Notes under the pieces: model-generated
The model's input: the letters and a program-made list of their open reading frames with translations, nothing else
The model's database searches: none
Told to the model about the DNA's origin: nothing
Origin: Dreissena polymorpha
Taxonomy: Eukaryota > Mollusca > Bivalvia > Myida > Dreissenidae
Direction: 5' to 3'
Length of the DNA: 64,000 bases
Assembly (NCBI RefSeq): GCF_020536995.1
Contig: NC_068362.1
Span: forward strand, 2,630,826 to 2,694,825
Program-made: the position numbers and the translations under genes
Part shown: one piece after another, positions 1 through 9,012 of the stretch
How the letters are laid out: every line of letters starts with the position of its first letter
Position numbering within the stretch: position 1 is the stretch's first letter

Positions 1-528
1 TACGACGATGTCAAAGAAAATTTACAATTTTTCAACAAATGGATGAACAACCCAGAGTTTAGTTTAGAAGGTCATGAGCAACAATGCAAATCCATAGGTC
101 TATCTAGATGTCCGAACAAGAAAAAAGCGTTTTCGAAACCGGTATACAGTGTAGTTGATGGTTTTGTAGCGGGATCAATGTTTATCACTTACGACTTACC
201 CAGTCTTTTAGTTAGATTGCAAATTGAGCCGAAAACGTACTCTATCAGTGAGTTTGTGGAATCTGTGTTTACTGAGATTTACACACACGCTTGGATACCT
301 TTGTTTCCATACAATTTTTCATTGACCTATGATGGAAGTGAAATTTGTGCAAATGGGATGCACGGTCATGCCTTCATCAGATTTAATACTGAACTGTGTA
401 CAACGTTCGGAACATGGTGCGATGTAAATTTAGAAGGTGCTAGTCCCGAGAAACAGGATCATGCGTTAACACGAATCAAAAATGCGTTATTGAAGAGAAA
501 ACTGAATGATTTGTCAGTCGCCAATTAG
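1..528 (+). CDS. Unknown protein of the virus-like cluster, 5' end outside window
   Basis: The frame is open from the first base of the window, so the methionine at base 43 is probably internal and the gene starts further left. About 175 residues are visible. There is no signal peptide or membrane segment. The middle part is rich in aromatic residues (segments such as YTHAWIPLFPYNFSL and GHAFIRFN), with scattered cysteines and a basic C-terminus (KNALLKRKLN). I do not recognise the family. It is followed closely on the same strand by the acidic, repeat-bearing frame at 553-1572. Treated as part of an endogenised virus-like segment. Confidence 0.5.
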   Translation, partial: YDDVKENLQFFNKWMNNPEFSLEGHEQQCKSIGLSRCPNKKKAFSKPVYSVVDGFVAGSMFITYDLPSLLVRLQIEPKTYSISEFVESVFTEIYTHAWIPLFPYNFSLTYDGSEICANGMHGHAFIRFNTELCTTFGTWCDVNLEGASPEKQDHALTRIKNALLKRKLNDLSVAN

Positions 529-552
529 TATATCAAAGAATATGATCTAGGT

Positions 553-1572
553 TTGGAAATTATCCCTTCTAAGTCCAAAGAATTGCAAGACACAATTACA
601 CAAATAGAGCAAGAAATGAGTGAGATCCGCTTAAAAATCGATGATAAGTTTGACTTTGACTATGATCAATCTGACGAGGATTACTCTGACGAGGATAACT
701 TTGATGAGGATTACTCTGACGATAATTTGGATGAAAAGCAAAGCGCTGAAAATGTTCCAATTATCGATTTTTCTGACTTTTTTTTCAAAAACACTAAAGT
801 TCTGTCAGTAACAAACAAACCTATCGTTGACCCTATCGTAAGCCAAAAAATTCACGATATTCAAAATGCCAATACTTTCGTTAGCCAAACATTTTACGAT
901 ATTCAAACTTCTACCAACAAGCCAAAAAACAAAATAAGTCCGCCAGTTAAAAAAAATACTGTTGTTAACCAAACTTCTCACAAAATTCAAAATGCTCTTA
1001 ACAAGCCAAAACTCAACGTTAGTCTGCCAGTTAAAAACGATAACATCGTTAACCAACAATTTCAAAATATGCAAGATGCTATCAACAAGCATAAAATGGG
1101 AATTAAGCACAACAAGCAGACCGTTGCAGAAGTATCTACGTATGGATTGCAAAATTGTTACTGCCTAACATGTAATCGTTCTACTACAATCGGCAAAGTA
1201 CATAACAATCGTTGCTATTTCATCAACTTGGATTCATCATTCAAGATTTCCTCTAATACGCATTTTTCTCCGTTTCGTGAATACACACTCTTGATTATCA
1301 ACGAACGTAATCATGCTTTACGTGCGATGCTAAGTCAAATAGTGAAACAAGTGAGTAACGAAGTTATTCTCGCGAAAAAGGCTTCATCATATCGACTTAC
1401 TGTCTTCAGCACCAAAGATGGCACAACTGTTGATAAGATTTGTATGTCGTTATTCAGAAATACGTATCAAATTGAGAATTGTACCGAGAGCACGAATGCT
1501 GTGCTTATAGCGAGAAACCCTTGTCAAAAAAATAACCCACTTTCATACCAAAACACACTTAAACCAACATAA
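553..1572 (+). CDS. Acidic and repeat-bearing protein ending in a Cys-rich ectodomain-like region
   Basis: No ATG lies at the left limit; the first in-frame ATG is at 616, so the start is uncertain. Three parts are visible. Residues about 35-62 are very acidic (DEDYSDED-type repeats). Residues about 95-185 hold degenerate repeats of roughly 35 residues (QTFYDIQ, QTSHKIQNALNKPK, QQFQNMQDAINKHK). From about residue 195 there is a Cys-rich region beginning YGLQNCYC. That last region matches, motif by motif, the N-terminal half of the membrane protein at 12898-13941 (YGLQNCYC, GKxx..RCYFI, QVSNE). The gene stands immediately left of a 3.96 kb host-like insertion. It belongs to the virus-like segment and appears broken. 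Confidence 0.5.
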   Translation: MEIIPSKSKELQDTITQIEQEMSEIRLKIDDKFDFDYDQSDEDYSDEDNFDEDYSDDNLDEKQSAENVPIIDFSDFFFKNTKVLSVTNKPIVDPIVSQKIHDIQNANTFVSQTFYDIQTSTNKPKNKISPPVKKNTVVNQTSHKIQNALNKPKLNVSLPVKNDNIVNQQFQNMQDAINKHKMGIKHNKQTVAEVSTYGLQNCYCLTCNRSTTIGKVHNNRCYFINLDSSFKISSNTHFSPFREYTLLIINERNHALRAMLSQIVKQVSNEVILAKKASSYRLTVFSTKDGTTVDKICMSLFRNTYQIENCTESTNAVLIARNPCQKNNPLSYQNTLKPT

Positions 1573-1935
1573 AACTGTGTTTTTTCTGAGTTTTTCTCAG
1601 CGGAAGTTGGTTTTTGCTATTAAAAGCGAGTTTTATGTGCGCTAATCTATGCTTAACTGAGTTTAAAGTTGGTTATTTTAAGAAGATATGTGTTTAAGCG
1701 AGTTTTTTCTGTAAGGAGTCAGTTTTTTGTGTGTCAAAAGTGAGCCTTTTTATTTATGAGTTGGTTTATGTGTGTTTAAGTGTGTCTTTTTGTTTTATAT
1801 GCGAGTCTTTTACAACAGAAGTTGATCCTTTTTAAACAGAAGTGGGTTTAAGCGAGTTTAAATTGGTCTTTTTGTAAATAATTTGAGAGCTGAAACCAGG
1901 CTAAAAGACTCACTTTAACACACTTTTCAATAAGT
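1573..1935. repeat. Degenerate TTTAAG/GTTGG motif array, left edge of the block
   Basis: Short variants of agttggttttt, gcgagttttatgtg, gtgtttaagcgag and gagtttaaagttgg follow each other with no fixed period. The same vocabulary returns at 4860-5500 on the other side of the block. Confidence 0.6.
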
Positions 1936-3330
1936 TGGTATTTTGTTTATAAATAATACTCATCAATGAAACAATAATTCTTCAACTAGGTCTTTGTTTC
2001 ATGATTATAGCCATATATAATACAAGTCAATTGTAAAGGGGCTTTTTTACAGCTTGTTTGCCATTGTCCCTATTGTAAATGTGTGTGCTCCCCATAATTT
2101 TTTAGTGAATATTGGATGAAAATGGCTCTTTCAGAACATCACAGGTTCACAGATGGACAACAAGTATCACTGCCAAAAACTATAAAAATGATAAAACTTA
2201 GTTTTATACCTGAAAATGAAAGAGTTTGTGTTTCGCTTTGATTTTTTTCTTTATATTTGTTTTTATTATAAACAATATCTTATGATTGTTTTATGTCTTA
2301 AAATTATTTTATTTTTTTAAATTTTAAAACAATCTTATATTTACTTGTTAAATCTGCATATTTAAATAATTATGGTATTGGAAACATTATTTTGGAAATA
2401 ATCTATTAATTTGTGTACATAAGTTATGCAAGATTTTGATATTTTCATATGATACCATTATATCCATTTTCTTAATTTGCAATAAAATAATAAGATGCCA
2501 AACATGACCTGTGTTACATAAACAGTCAACAAAATAACAAGACAATACCTAAAAATACCCCTTTTCACACCACTAACAATAAACAGATAACAATCTGTCA
2601 GGCATTCAGAGCTTAACAGGGTACTGATTATCAGGGGCAGATAAGGCTACTGATAGGGTTTGCCCAGACATAAGGCTGGAATGAGGTATGACTTTTGATT
2701 GGTTCAATTTTTTGCACAGGAAATTATTTGAAAACAACAACTTTTGAAAAACAAGCTGGTTTCAGCAATTGAATTGAGCTTAATTAAATTAACATTAAGA
2801 CTTATAATTGTTCTGTAAAATGTATTGAAATACTGTCAGCATGAAGTATTGTGTGATGAAAACAATGTGTATTTTACTACAATTTGGAAATCAACAATAA
2901 GTTTGTTGGAAAAGAAGTTCAACTTTTTTTTTTTGGAATACTGAAGAAGAGTTTTAACAGGTTTGTATTGTCATTTCTTCATCCTTTTTTTATTTAGTTT
3001 ACTGAATTAATTATGATCATTATTATATTTATGTATTGTCACTGGGAAATGTAAATTGATAAGTAAATGTATTGCAACTTAAAGGAAAAACAACACAATT
3101 TGAAGCAAAAATAGATGAACATACACATGACAAAGTGTAAATGTTGTGTACAGTGAATAATGGTGGTTGTGTTTTATGATTATTGTCATCTTTATTGTTA
3201 TTTATAGATATTTCTGGTTATTACTGAACATATTTCTTTCCCTCATATTTTAATTTTGAAGGTTAAACTCTTGCCCCAAGAGCAAAAGGGGTAATCATAC
3301 TACCTGATGTATGGACTTTTACACCAGGCT

Positions 3331-3429
3331 TTTACCCTGCACGAGCTGGCCAACTTGAGGGGAACTGAAGTGGGCAAACCTCGCCCTGTCCTTGAACAAG
3401 AAAGCTGGATTTGTTGAGAAACTATACAG
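3331..3429 (+). pseudogene. BEN-like domain exon fragment 1
   Basis: The plus strand reads FTLHELANLRGTEVGKPRP, which resembles the start of a BEN domain (F/T-x-E-L-A then G-K-x-R-P). The frame changes before the last residues (GFVEKLY), so the exon is decayed. It ends at a plausible splice donor (CAG followed by GTTATT). A second, similar exon lies 180 bases downstream. BEN domains occur in host chromatin proteins and in some transposon proteins; which this was cannot be told. Confidence 0.25.
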
Positions 3430-3611
3430 GTTATTGCATTTTAAAAGCGTCACAATTCTGACCAATGTGACAAATATTTTTAGAGTTTGAAATGTGATGA
3501 AAGTAAATTACAAGCTTTGGAAAATTACCAACTGTAAATATTTTGTCAAAACTCCTTTTCTTTTTTTGGTTTCAGAGTATCATTTAAGCTGAAATCCAGC
3601 ATGAAACCAGG

Positions 3612-4231
3612 GAGGTGATGGCCATCGCACAGGCCATGTGCCGACCATTCACTTTCCACCAGCTTGTGACTTGCTCCATGAAGGGAGCAACAACTACAAC
3701 TGGGTCACCAAGACCAAGCCTCCCCGCTGCTGAGAGAAATGCAATCATTGGTACTTTTTCTTCATCATAAAAATTTAAAGTACCAGTTACCCATATAGAA
3801 ATTCAATACACATTCTACAAATATTTTTCAGATGACTTACTGTTTACAGTCGCATAAATGATCATTTTATTACATCATTTGTGAAAAGGGAGAGTTTTTA
3901 TAATCCAAGTGACAGTTAACAACAGTGTTTTTTTTATTCATGAAGACAGGGATTGAAAAACTTTGTCCGTGTCTCTAGTCACTGTCTCCAGGACAATCAG
4001 TAATAAACTCATTTGTGTTGACTTCCTTAATATGCAAATATTTAACCTCTTTTTCTGGCTAGAGTATTTTCTATTTAAGAACAGATTTTGTTGTTTTTTT
4101 GCATGTTTTTAAAATGAATAGTCTATTATATTTTTTCAGATGTCATAGCCAAAACCTTTGACAAGCCTCTGGTTGATGTTGAAGAAAAGATGAGAGGTTG
4201 TTTAAGGCATCTGCGGCTGATGCACAAGTAG
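3612..4231 (+). pseudogene. BEN-like domain in two exons (3612-3750 and 4140-4231)
   Basis: The first exon reads MAIAQAMCRPFTFHQLV and ends in AERNAII at a GT donor. The second begins after a good polypyrimidine/CAG acceptor and reads DVIAKTFDKPLVDVEEK then CLRHLRLMHK and a stop. The splice keeps frame. FT-x-H-x-L near the start and C-L-R-x-L-R near the end fit a BEN-type domain, as does the weaker copy just upstream. An in-frame stop lies just upstream of the first methionine, so it may be only a fragment. Host-type, intron-bearing sequence inside the inserted block. Confidence 0.3.
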
Positions 4232-4340
4232 ACTGAAGTCTTTGTAAATAAAATGTGCTGTTAAAATGATTATTTAACCATTGTTTTCGCTTTGTTATAT
4301 AGATTTGCACCTGTTTCAACAACATTAACTTATTTTTATG

Positions 4341-4655
4341 CTCCCGTTAGGGTCTCATATAGCAGTTGAACTGTCCGTCTGTCTGTCTATCCGTCCGAAA
4401 ACTTTAGCATTGGTCATAACTTTTGCAATATTGAAGAAAGCAACTTGATATTTAGCATGCATGTGTATCTCATTGAGCTGCACATTTTGAGTGGTGCAAG
4501 GTCAAGGTCATCCTTCAAGGTCAGAGGTCAAAATCCAATGGAAGAAATAAGCAAAGAGAGATAATATCTATACCTGCCAAATGATAAATAGAAATTTTAT
4601 TTCAAAGCGACGCAGTAGGGGGCATTGTGTTTCTGACAAACACATCTCTTGTTTG
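4341..4655. repeat. Dispersed AGGTCA-rich element, older copy
   Basis: It contains the segment caatattgaagaaagcaact, the phrase gagctgcacattttgag, then several aaggtcaaggtcatcc motifs, and ends with gggggcattgtgttt and acacatctcttgtt. The same order occurs at 59429-60150 and 62490-62915. Confidence 0.7.
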
Positions 4656-4859
4656 TATTTATTCCATACAATCTTACTTTTTTCAGTTCTTTCTTTGTGT
4701 TCAATGTTACTTTATAACACTATTATATTTTATTATAACAATGCCATGTCTGTCAAAATAGTTTTATCATGCTGTGTATGTAAAGTTTTATGTTTTATCG
4801 TTTAAAAAAGTAATTAGAATTTAATTTATGATAATTTTGTTCTTATCATAAAAAAGTTT

Positions 4860-5500
4860 TTCAGTTTTCAAGTGGGTGAAAAGTGGGTTTTTACTGAGCA
4901 TTTAACAGGTTTTAAAGCTAGTTTTAACTGTGTTTAATCTGTGAAAAGCATACATTTAGCTCACTTAATGCTCAAATAAAAACCCACTTTTAACATGCTT
5001 AAGAACAGGAAAAACCGACTTGATGTGTAGAAGCGGGTGTAAAAGCCAACATAAAGAAGGAAAACACACTAACTTTTAACCAACTTAAGTTGGTAAAACT
5101 CGGTTTTAAAGCGTGTTTTAACTGCGTTTAATCTGAGTTAAGCACACATTTAGCTCACTTAACACTCAAACAAAAACCCACTTTTAACTCGCTTAAGAAC
5201 AGGAAAAACCGACTTGATGTGTAGAAGCGGGTTTAAAAGCCAACATAGAGAAGGAAAACACACTCACTTTTAACCCACTTAAGTTGGTTTAAGTTAGTTT
5301 TAGTTGGTTTAAGTTGGTATAAGAAGGTATAAGCGTGTTGGTTTATGTGAGTGAAATCCAGGTTTTACCTACAAAAAACCAAGTCGGTAAGCAAAAAGTG
5401 TGTTTAAAAGACACGCTTTAACCCGGTGCCAATACCGCAGGGCTTAACACGGTTTTAACACGGATTAAAACCGGGTTTTGCCCACTTTTTTGACAAGGGA
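4860..5500. repeat. TTTAA/GTTGG motif array with a 194-bp tandem duplication
   Basis: The phrase gaacaggaaaaaccgacttg begins at 5003 and again at 5197, giving a period of 194 bases. The units carry ttttaactgcgtttaatctg and cccacttttaac. The right end dissolves into short gttggtttaag variants. It matches the array at 1573-1935. Confidence 0.7.
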
Positions 5501-5532
5501 ATGGTCATTTCATTCGCGTACCACAAATACAA

Positions 5533-6039
5533 TTGGCTAATTTCACGTACTGCGATATTGGTGCTGTGAAAGCGGAAAATGGCAAATGTTTTCGGATTGA
5601 TGCAAATTGGTCGCACTCAAGTATTGCGAGTGTTTACGATTTGGATAATACGGTTGTTTCATATTTGGTTAGCATTACTCAGAACACTGCACACAATATG
5701 AGTGAGGCAAAGTTTCAAATAAAAAATATAGATGACAGTTCTGTCACAAGCGAACACTTCATTGTGTACAACAAAAGGACGAACAGTGGACAAGAATGCA
5801 CGTATGTCGATATGCGATCAAAGACCATTTCAATCGAAAAATGCAAACACAGTCCCACGATTTGCGAGGTTTTGTTGGGTAAAAGTACATTGAATGACGA
5901 ACCGGGACTAAGAAAATTAACGTTTTGGGAAACTGTCGCTGTTTGTGTTGGTGGATTCATTGTGCTTGTGATGGCTGTTATTTGCTTCATAGTTGCACTG
6001 CACAACATCGCTAGTCGTAACGATAATGTTTTAAACTGA
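5533..6039 (+). CDS. Membrane protein fragment with C-terminal transmembrane segment
   Basis: The frame has no ATG at its left limit. It resembles the C-terminal half of the 12898-13941 membrane protein: a Cys-containing ectodomain stretch (ECTYVDMRSKTISIEKC versus CLYIDVNEKSISYENC), then TICEV/TLCQI, then one hydrophobic helix (about residues 135-157, FIVLVMAVICFIVALH) and a short tail. Its last 35 residues are also found at the end of the frame at 7655-8098. It begins right after the host-like insertion. Part of the virus-like segment and appears broken. Confidence 0.55.
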   Translation: MANFTYCDIGAVKAENGKCFRIDANWSHSSIASVYDLDNTVVSYLVSITQNTAHNMSEAKFQIKNIDDSSVTSEHFIVYNKRTNSGQECTYVDMRSKTISIEKCKHSPTICEVLLGKSTLNDEPGLRKLTFWETVAVCVGGFIVLVMAVICFIVALHNIASRNDNVLN

Positions 6040-6084
6040 TGACATATATCAAACCGTTTGTATCCGTTCTTGTCACAACTCACA

Positions 6085-6435
6085 ATGACTTCTTCGTATG
6101 AGGACATGTATACGATTGAAAGCGAGAGCCAGGGTTACATTCAAGAATTTTGGATCCATGTTGATGAATGAATCTTGTCACAATTTACAATGTCTTCGTA
6201 TGAACTGCTCGAGAGCATTTTTGAAACCATACTAGACGATATCGGAGACGAAAACGTGTGCATATTCGACTTGACAATCGAGTTTTGTTTCACAAACGTT
6301 AGTAAAACGTTACATCTCAGTCAGCTCAATTCGCAAAACTGTTCGTGTTTTGACATTACGTTGGCTATGCAAGAACAGGGAATAAATTTCACGGTACCAG
6401 CTGATCTTCACGTTTGCGTAAAAAAAAGCGTATAA
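6085..6435 (+). pseudogene. First copy of the small FETILDDIGDEN gene, appears broken
   Basis: This stretch is the left copy of the intact-looking gene at 8141-8482, as shown by shared segments (MTS..YDxMYTIE, LLESIFETILDDIGDEN, HLSQLNSQNCSCFDIT, GINFTVPADLHV). It lies 2.05 kb upstream of its twin within the tandem duplication and just before the GIY-YIG gene at 6475. Family unknown. Confidence 0.55.
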
Positions 6436-6474
6436 ACACATTTTTATTCACAATCTCGAAATATCGAAATTTGT

Positions 6475-6888
6475 ATGGATTACAAAGTTAAACCATGTAA
6501 CGGTATGCGTTGCACTTTATGTTCTCAAATAAAGAGTGGAAATAGTTTTCAGTTTAATTGTGGTTTTGTGTATATAGTGGAAGATGGAGAGAACTTAACT
6601 TGTAAATCAACAGATGTTATATACGTACTGAAGTGCAACACTTGCTGCGGTGAGTACATTGGAGAGACCATTAATCTGAGAAAACGCATTCATACACACA
6701 ACTCTCATATTCGAACAGAGCAGCATTTGTGTCGAGCTACTGACCATTTGATAGAATGTGGGAAACACTTGTGCGATGTTAAGGAACGGTACACTGTATT
6801 CGTTTTGGAGACAGAGCGAGACAAGCACGTGCGTAAAGCCAAAGAGGCGTACTACATTCGATTATTCAAGCCAATGATGAACAAGTAA
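6475..6888 (+). CDS. GIY-YIG nuclease-like protein, copy 1
   Basis: 137 residues. After an N-terminal Cys pair region (PCNGMRCTLC) comes a GIY-YIG fold: VIYVLKC with CxxC (residues about 47-55), GEYIGETINLRKRIHTH (the YIG motif and following Arg), and the C-terminal EAYYIRLFKPMMN, which holds the expected Glu and the P-x-x-N ending. The CxxxRCxxC plus YIGET layout is the type seen in the endonuclease domain of Penelope-like elements, but there is no reverse transcriptase here. The ATG follows a short AT-rich gap. It differs from copy 2 (8522-8935) at one visible residue. Likely a stand-alone nuclease captured by the virus-like element. Confidence 0.8.
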   Translation: MDYKVKPCNGMRCTLCSQIKSGNSFQFNCGFVYIVEDGENLTCKSTDVIYVLKCNTCCGEYIGETINLRKRIHTHNSHIRTEQHLCRATDHLIECGKHLCDVKERYTVFVLETERDKHVRKAKEAYYIRLFKPMMNK

Positions 6889-6964
6889 GGCGTGCATTAT
6901 TTTTTCACACGTATATATATTGATGCGTTTAACGAAATAAGCACACTCGCAATAACTTTCAACG

Positions 6965-7546
6965 ATGGCACAACAAATGCTGAACAACCGTGAACGAATA
7001 AATGAGTTTGCAAATGCTGTCCTGCAACACGGCGTGAAAAGGAATTGGGTTTCTGAAGTCGAGCCAGGTGTCTTCGTGTTGCCTAACTATAGTTCGAAGT
7101 TAGAAGACCTTTCTAAGAAATTACAACAGATTGATACCAAACTAGCGCAGTACAGACGCCTCAAAGTAAGAACGCAGCATCTGATAAAGGGCATCAAGAA
7201 AACAAAAAACCTGCAAGACGATGTTTTGAAGACTGTGAGCTCCAAGGTTTTCGATCGAGTTCCAATTGATGTGCTCAACAAAATACTCGGTTCTGGGGAA
7301 GACGAAACCATGTTTTCTTTGATAGAGCGAATCAAATCTTCCAAGGTTGAGGAAAAACGCAACTATGCCGATATCGACATCTCCGATGCAGAAATGTCAG
7401 ATACGCTGAACGATGATGAAGAGGAAATTATGAACGCTCTGGCTGTTAAGAGAATGCGAAAATCTGGTGAAAAAAAAACTGTTAAGAAACCGAAAAAGGA
7501 AAAAACAATACTCCGTGATCTAGAATTGAGCGATGATGACCAATGA
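6965..7546 (+). CDS. Coiled-coil, acidic/basic nuclear-type protein, copy 1
   Basis: 193 residues. The N-terminus starts MAQQMLNNRERINEFAN. Residues about 45-85 look helical and charged (LEDLSKKLQQIDTKLAQYRR). The C-terminal third is acidic (ADIDISDAEMSDTLNDDEEE), then a Lys-rich stretch (KKTVKKPKKEK) that could be a nuclear localisation signal, then SDDD. A paralogue of similar length is at 9013-9618. AATAAA lies about 65 bases after the stop. Function unknown; the layout fits a DNA- or chromatin-associated viral protein. Confidence 0.65.
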   Translation: MAQQMLNNRERINEFANAVLQHGVKRNWVSEVEPGVFVLPNYSSKLEDLSKKLQQIDTKLAQYRRLKVRTQHLIKGIKKTKNLQDDVLKTVSSKVFDRVPIDVLNKILGSGEDETMFSLIERIKSSKVEEKRNYADIDISDAEMSDTLNDDEEEIMNALAVKRMRKSGEKKTVKKPKKEKTILRDLELSDDDQ

Positions 7547-7654
7547 CTACGTTGTTGCAATATTGTATGATTATGTTGACTTGTATTTGTCATATTTTCG
7601 TATATATGTTAAATAAATTGTACCATTGAACTGTACACATGTGTTTCTTTATCA

Positions 7655-8098
7655 ATGGATATCGATGAGGATTTGATTATTGACGAAGACGAACAGTTAG
7701 CTCAAAACACCTACTTGTTTTCACCCATGTACTCGAGACATCACAACGAATGTTCGCTATGCATTTTGCAGTACATAACAGAATACGAAGAGCAAATACG
7801 CACATTCGAAATCAAGCTAGTAGATATTAACTCGAAACTCGGGTGCGGAATTCAAACGTGTGTCACGATGGTTCTCAATGAGTTCAAAGACGATGAACGC
7901 ATGTCGCTGTTCACGAAATTGACAACTAGCGAAATAACAAGTCATTTTGACTCAGTGTTTGGTTATCCAATGTGTGGATACAACCGACTGAAAGCTGTTT
8001 GTGTTGGTGGATTCATTGTGCTTGTGATAGCTGCTATTTGCTTCATAATTGTACTACACAGCATAGCTCGGCATAACGATACTGTTGTAAACAGTTAA
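7655..8098 (+). CDS. Chimeric small protein at the duplication junction
   Basis: 147 residues. Residues 1-113 match the N-terminal part of the gene at 9728-10315 (MDIDEDLIIDEDEQLAQNT, SLCILQYITEYEE, GCGIQTCVTMVLNEF). The last 33 residues (AVCVGGFIVLV onward) match the transmembrane tail of the frame at 5533-6039. The switch occurs at about base 7995, exactly where one 2.05 kb duplication unit gives way to the next. The product would be an acidic Cys-containing domain anchored by one membrane helix. It looks open throughout. Confidence 0.6.
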   Translation: MDIDEDLIIDEDEQLAQNTYLFSPMYSRHHNECSLCILQYITEYEEQIRTFEIKLVDINSKLGCGIQTCVTMVLNEFKDDERMSLFTKLTTSEITSHFDSVFGYPMCGYNRLKAVCVGGFIVLVIAAICFIIVLHSIARHNDTVVNS

Positions 8099-8140
8099 CA
8101 TATATCAAAGCGTTTGTATCCGCTATTGTCATAACTCACA

Positions 8141-8482
8141 ATGACTTCGTATGACAACATGTATACCATTGAACTCGAGAGCATTGGTAACACTCAAGAA
8201 TTGTCCATCCACGTTTTTAAATGCATCAGTGTTTTAATCAATGAACAAGAACTGCTCGAAAGCATTTTTGAAACCATACTAGACGATATTGGAGACGAAA
8301 ACGTGTTCATATTCGACTTTACAATCGAGTTTTGTTTCACAAAAGTTAGTAAAATTCTACATATCAGTCAGCTAAATTCGCAAAACTGTTCGTGTTTTGA
8401 CATTACTTGTGCTATGCAGGAACACGGAATCAATTTCACGGTACCAGCTGATCTTCACGTCTCAGTAACAAAAAGCGTATAA
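8141..8482 (+). CDS. Small acidic protein, FETILDDIGDEN family, copy 2
   Basis: 113 residues starting at an ATG with no competing upstream start. Visible segments: MTSYDNMYTIELESIGN, an acidic helix-like part (LLESIFETILDDIGDENVF), then LNSQNCSCFDIT and GINFTVPADLHV. It has no signal peptide or membrane helix. It is followed by the GIY-YIG gene after 40 bases. The left copy at 6085-6435 appears broken. I do not recognise the family. Confidence 0.6.
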   Translation: MTSYDNMYTIELESIGNTQELSIHVFKCISVLINEQELLESIFETILDDIGDENVFIFDFTIEFCFTKVSKILHISQLNSQNCSCFDITCAMQEHGINFTVPADLHVSVTKSV

Positions 8483-8521
8483 ACACATTTTTATTCACAA
8501 TCTCGAAATATCGAAATTTGT

Positions 8522-8935
8522 ATGGATTACAAAGTTAAACCATGTAACGGTATGCGTTGCACTTTATGTTCTCAAATAAAGAGTGGAAATAGTTTTCAGT
8601 TTAATTGCGGTTTTGTGTATATAGTGGAAGATGGAGAGAACTTAACTTGTAAATCAACAGATGTTATATACGTACTGAAGTGCAACACTTGCTGCGGTGA
8701 GTACATTGGAGAGACCATTAATCTGAGAAAACGCATTCATACACACAACTCTCATATTCGAACAGAGCAGCATTTGTGTCGAGCTACTGACCATTTGATA
8801 GAATGTGGGAAACACTTGTGCGATGTTAAGGAACGTTACACTGTATTCGTTTTGGAGACAGAGCGAGACAAGCATGTGCGTAAAGCAAAAGAGGCGTACT
8901 ACATTCGATTATTCCAACCAATGATGAACAAGTAA
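8522..8935 (+). CDS. GIY-YIG nuclease-like protein, copy 2
   Basis: 137 residues, nearly identical in protein and DNA to the gene at 6475-6888 (one residue differs near the end: FQPMMN instead of FKPMMN). All signature positions of the GIY-YIG fold seen in copy 1 are present. The identity extends about 40 bases upstream of the ATG and then drops, while neighbouring duplicated genes have diverged clearly. This points to recent gene conversion or strong constraint. Confidence 0.8.
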   Translation: MDYKVKPCNGMRCTLCSQIKSGNSFQFNCGFVYIVEDGENLTCKSTDVIYVLKCNTCCGEYIGETINLRKRIHTHNSHIRTEQHLCRATDHLIECGKHLCDVKERYTVFVLETERDKHVRKAKEAYYIRLFQPMMNK

Positions 8936-9012
8936 GACGTGCATTATTTTTCACGCGTATATATATATAGCTGCAGCTAACAAAATAAGCACACTCGCAA
9001 TCACTTTCTACG

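Larger units (their letters stand above)
1573..5532. mobile_element. Host-like DNA block inserted in the virus-like cluster
   Basis: This 3.96 kb block has no compact genes. It separates a frame resembling the N-terminal half of the 12898-13941 membrane protein (553-1572) from one resembling its C-terminal half (5533-6039). Its two ends (about 1573-1935 and 4860-5500) are made of the same degenerate TTTAA/GTTGG-type motif repeats, and its middle is AT-rich with BEN-like exons and a dispersed AGGTCA element. I infer insertion of a repeat-bounded host element. No clear target duplication was found. Confidence 0.5.
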
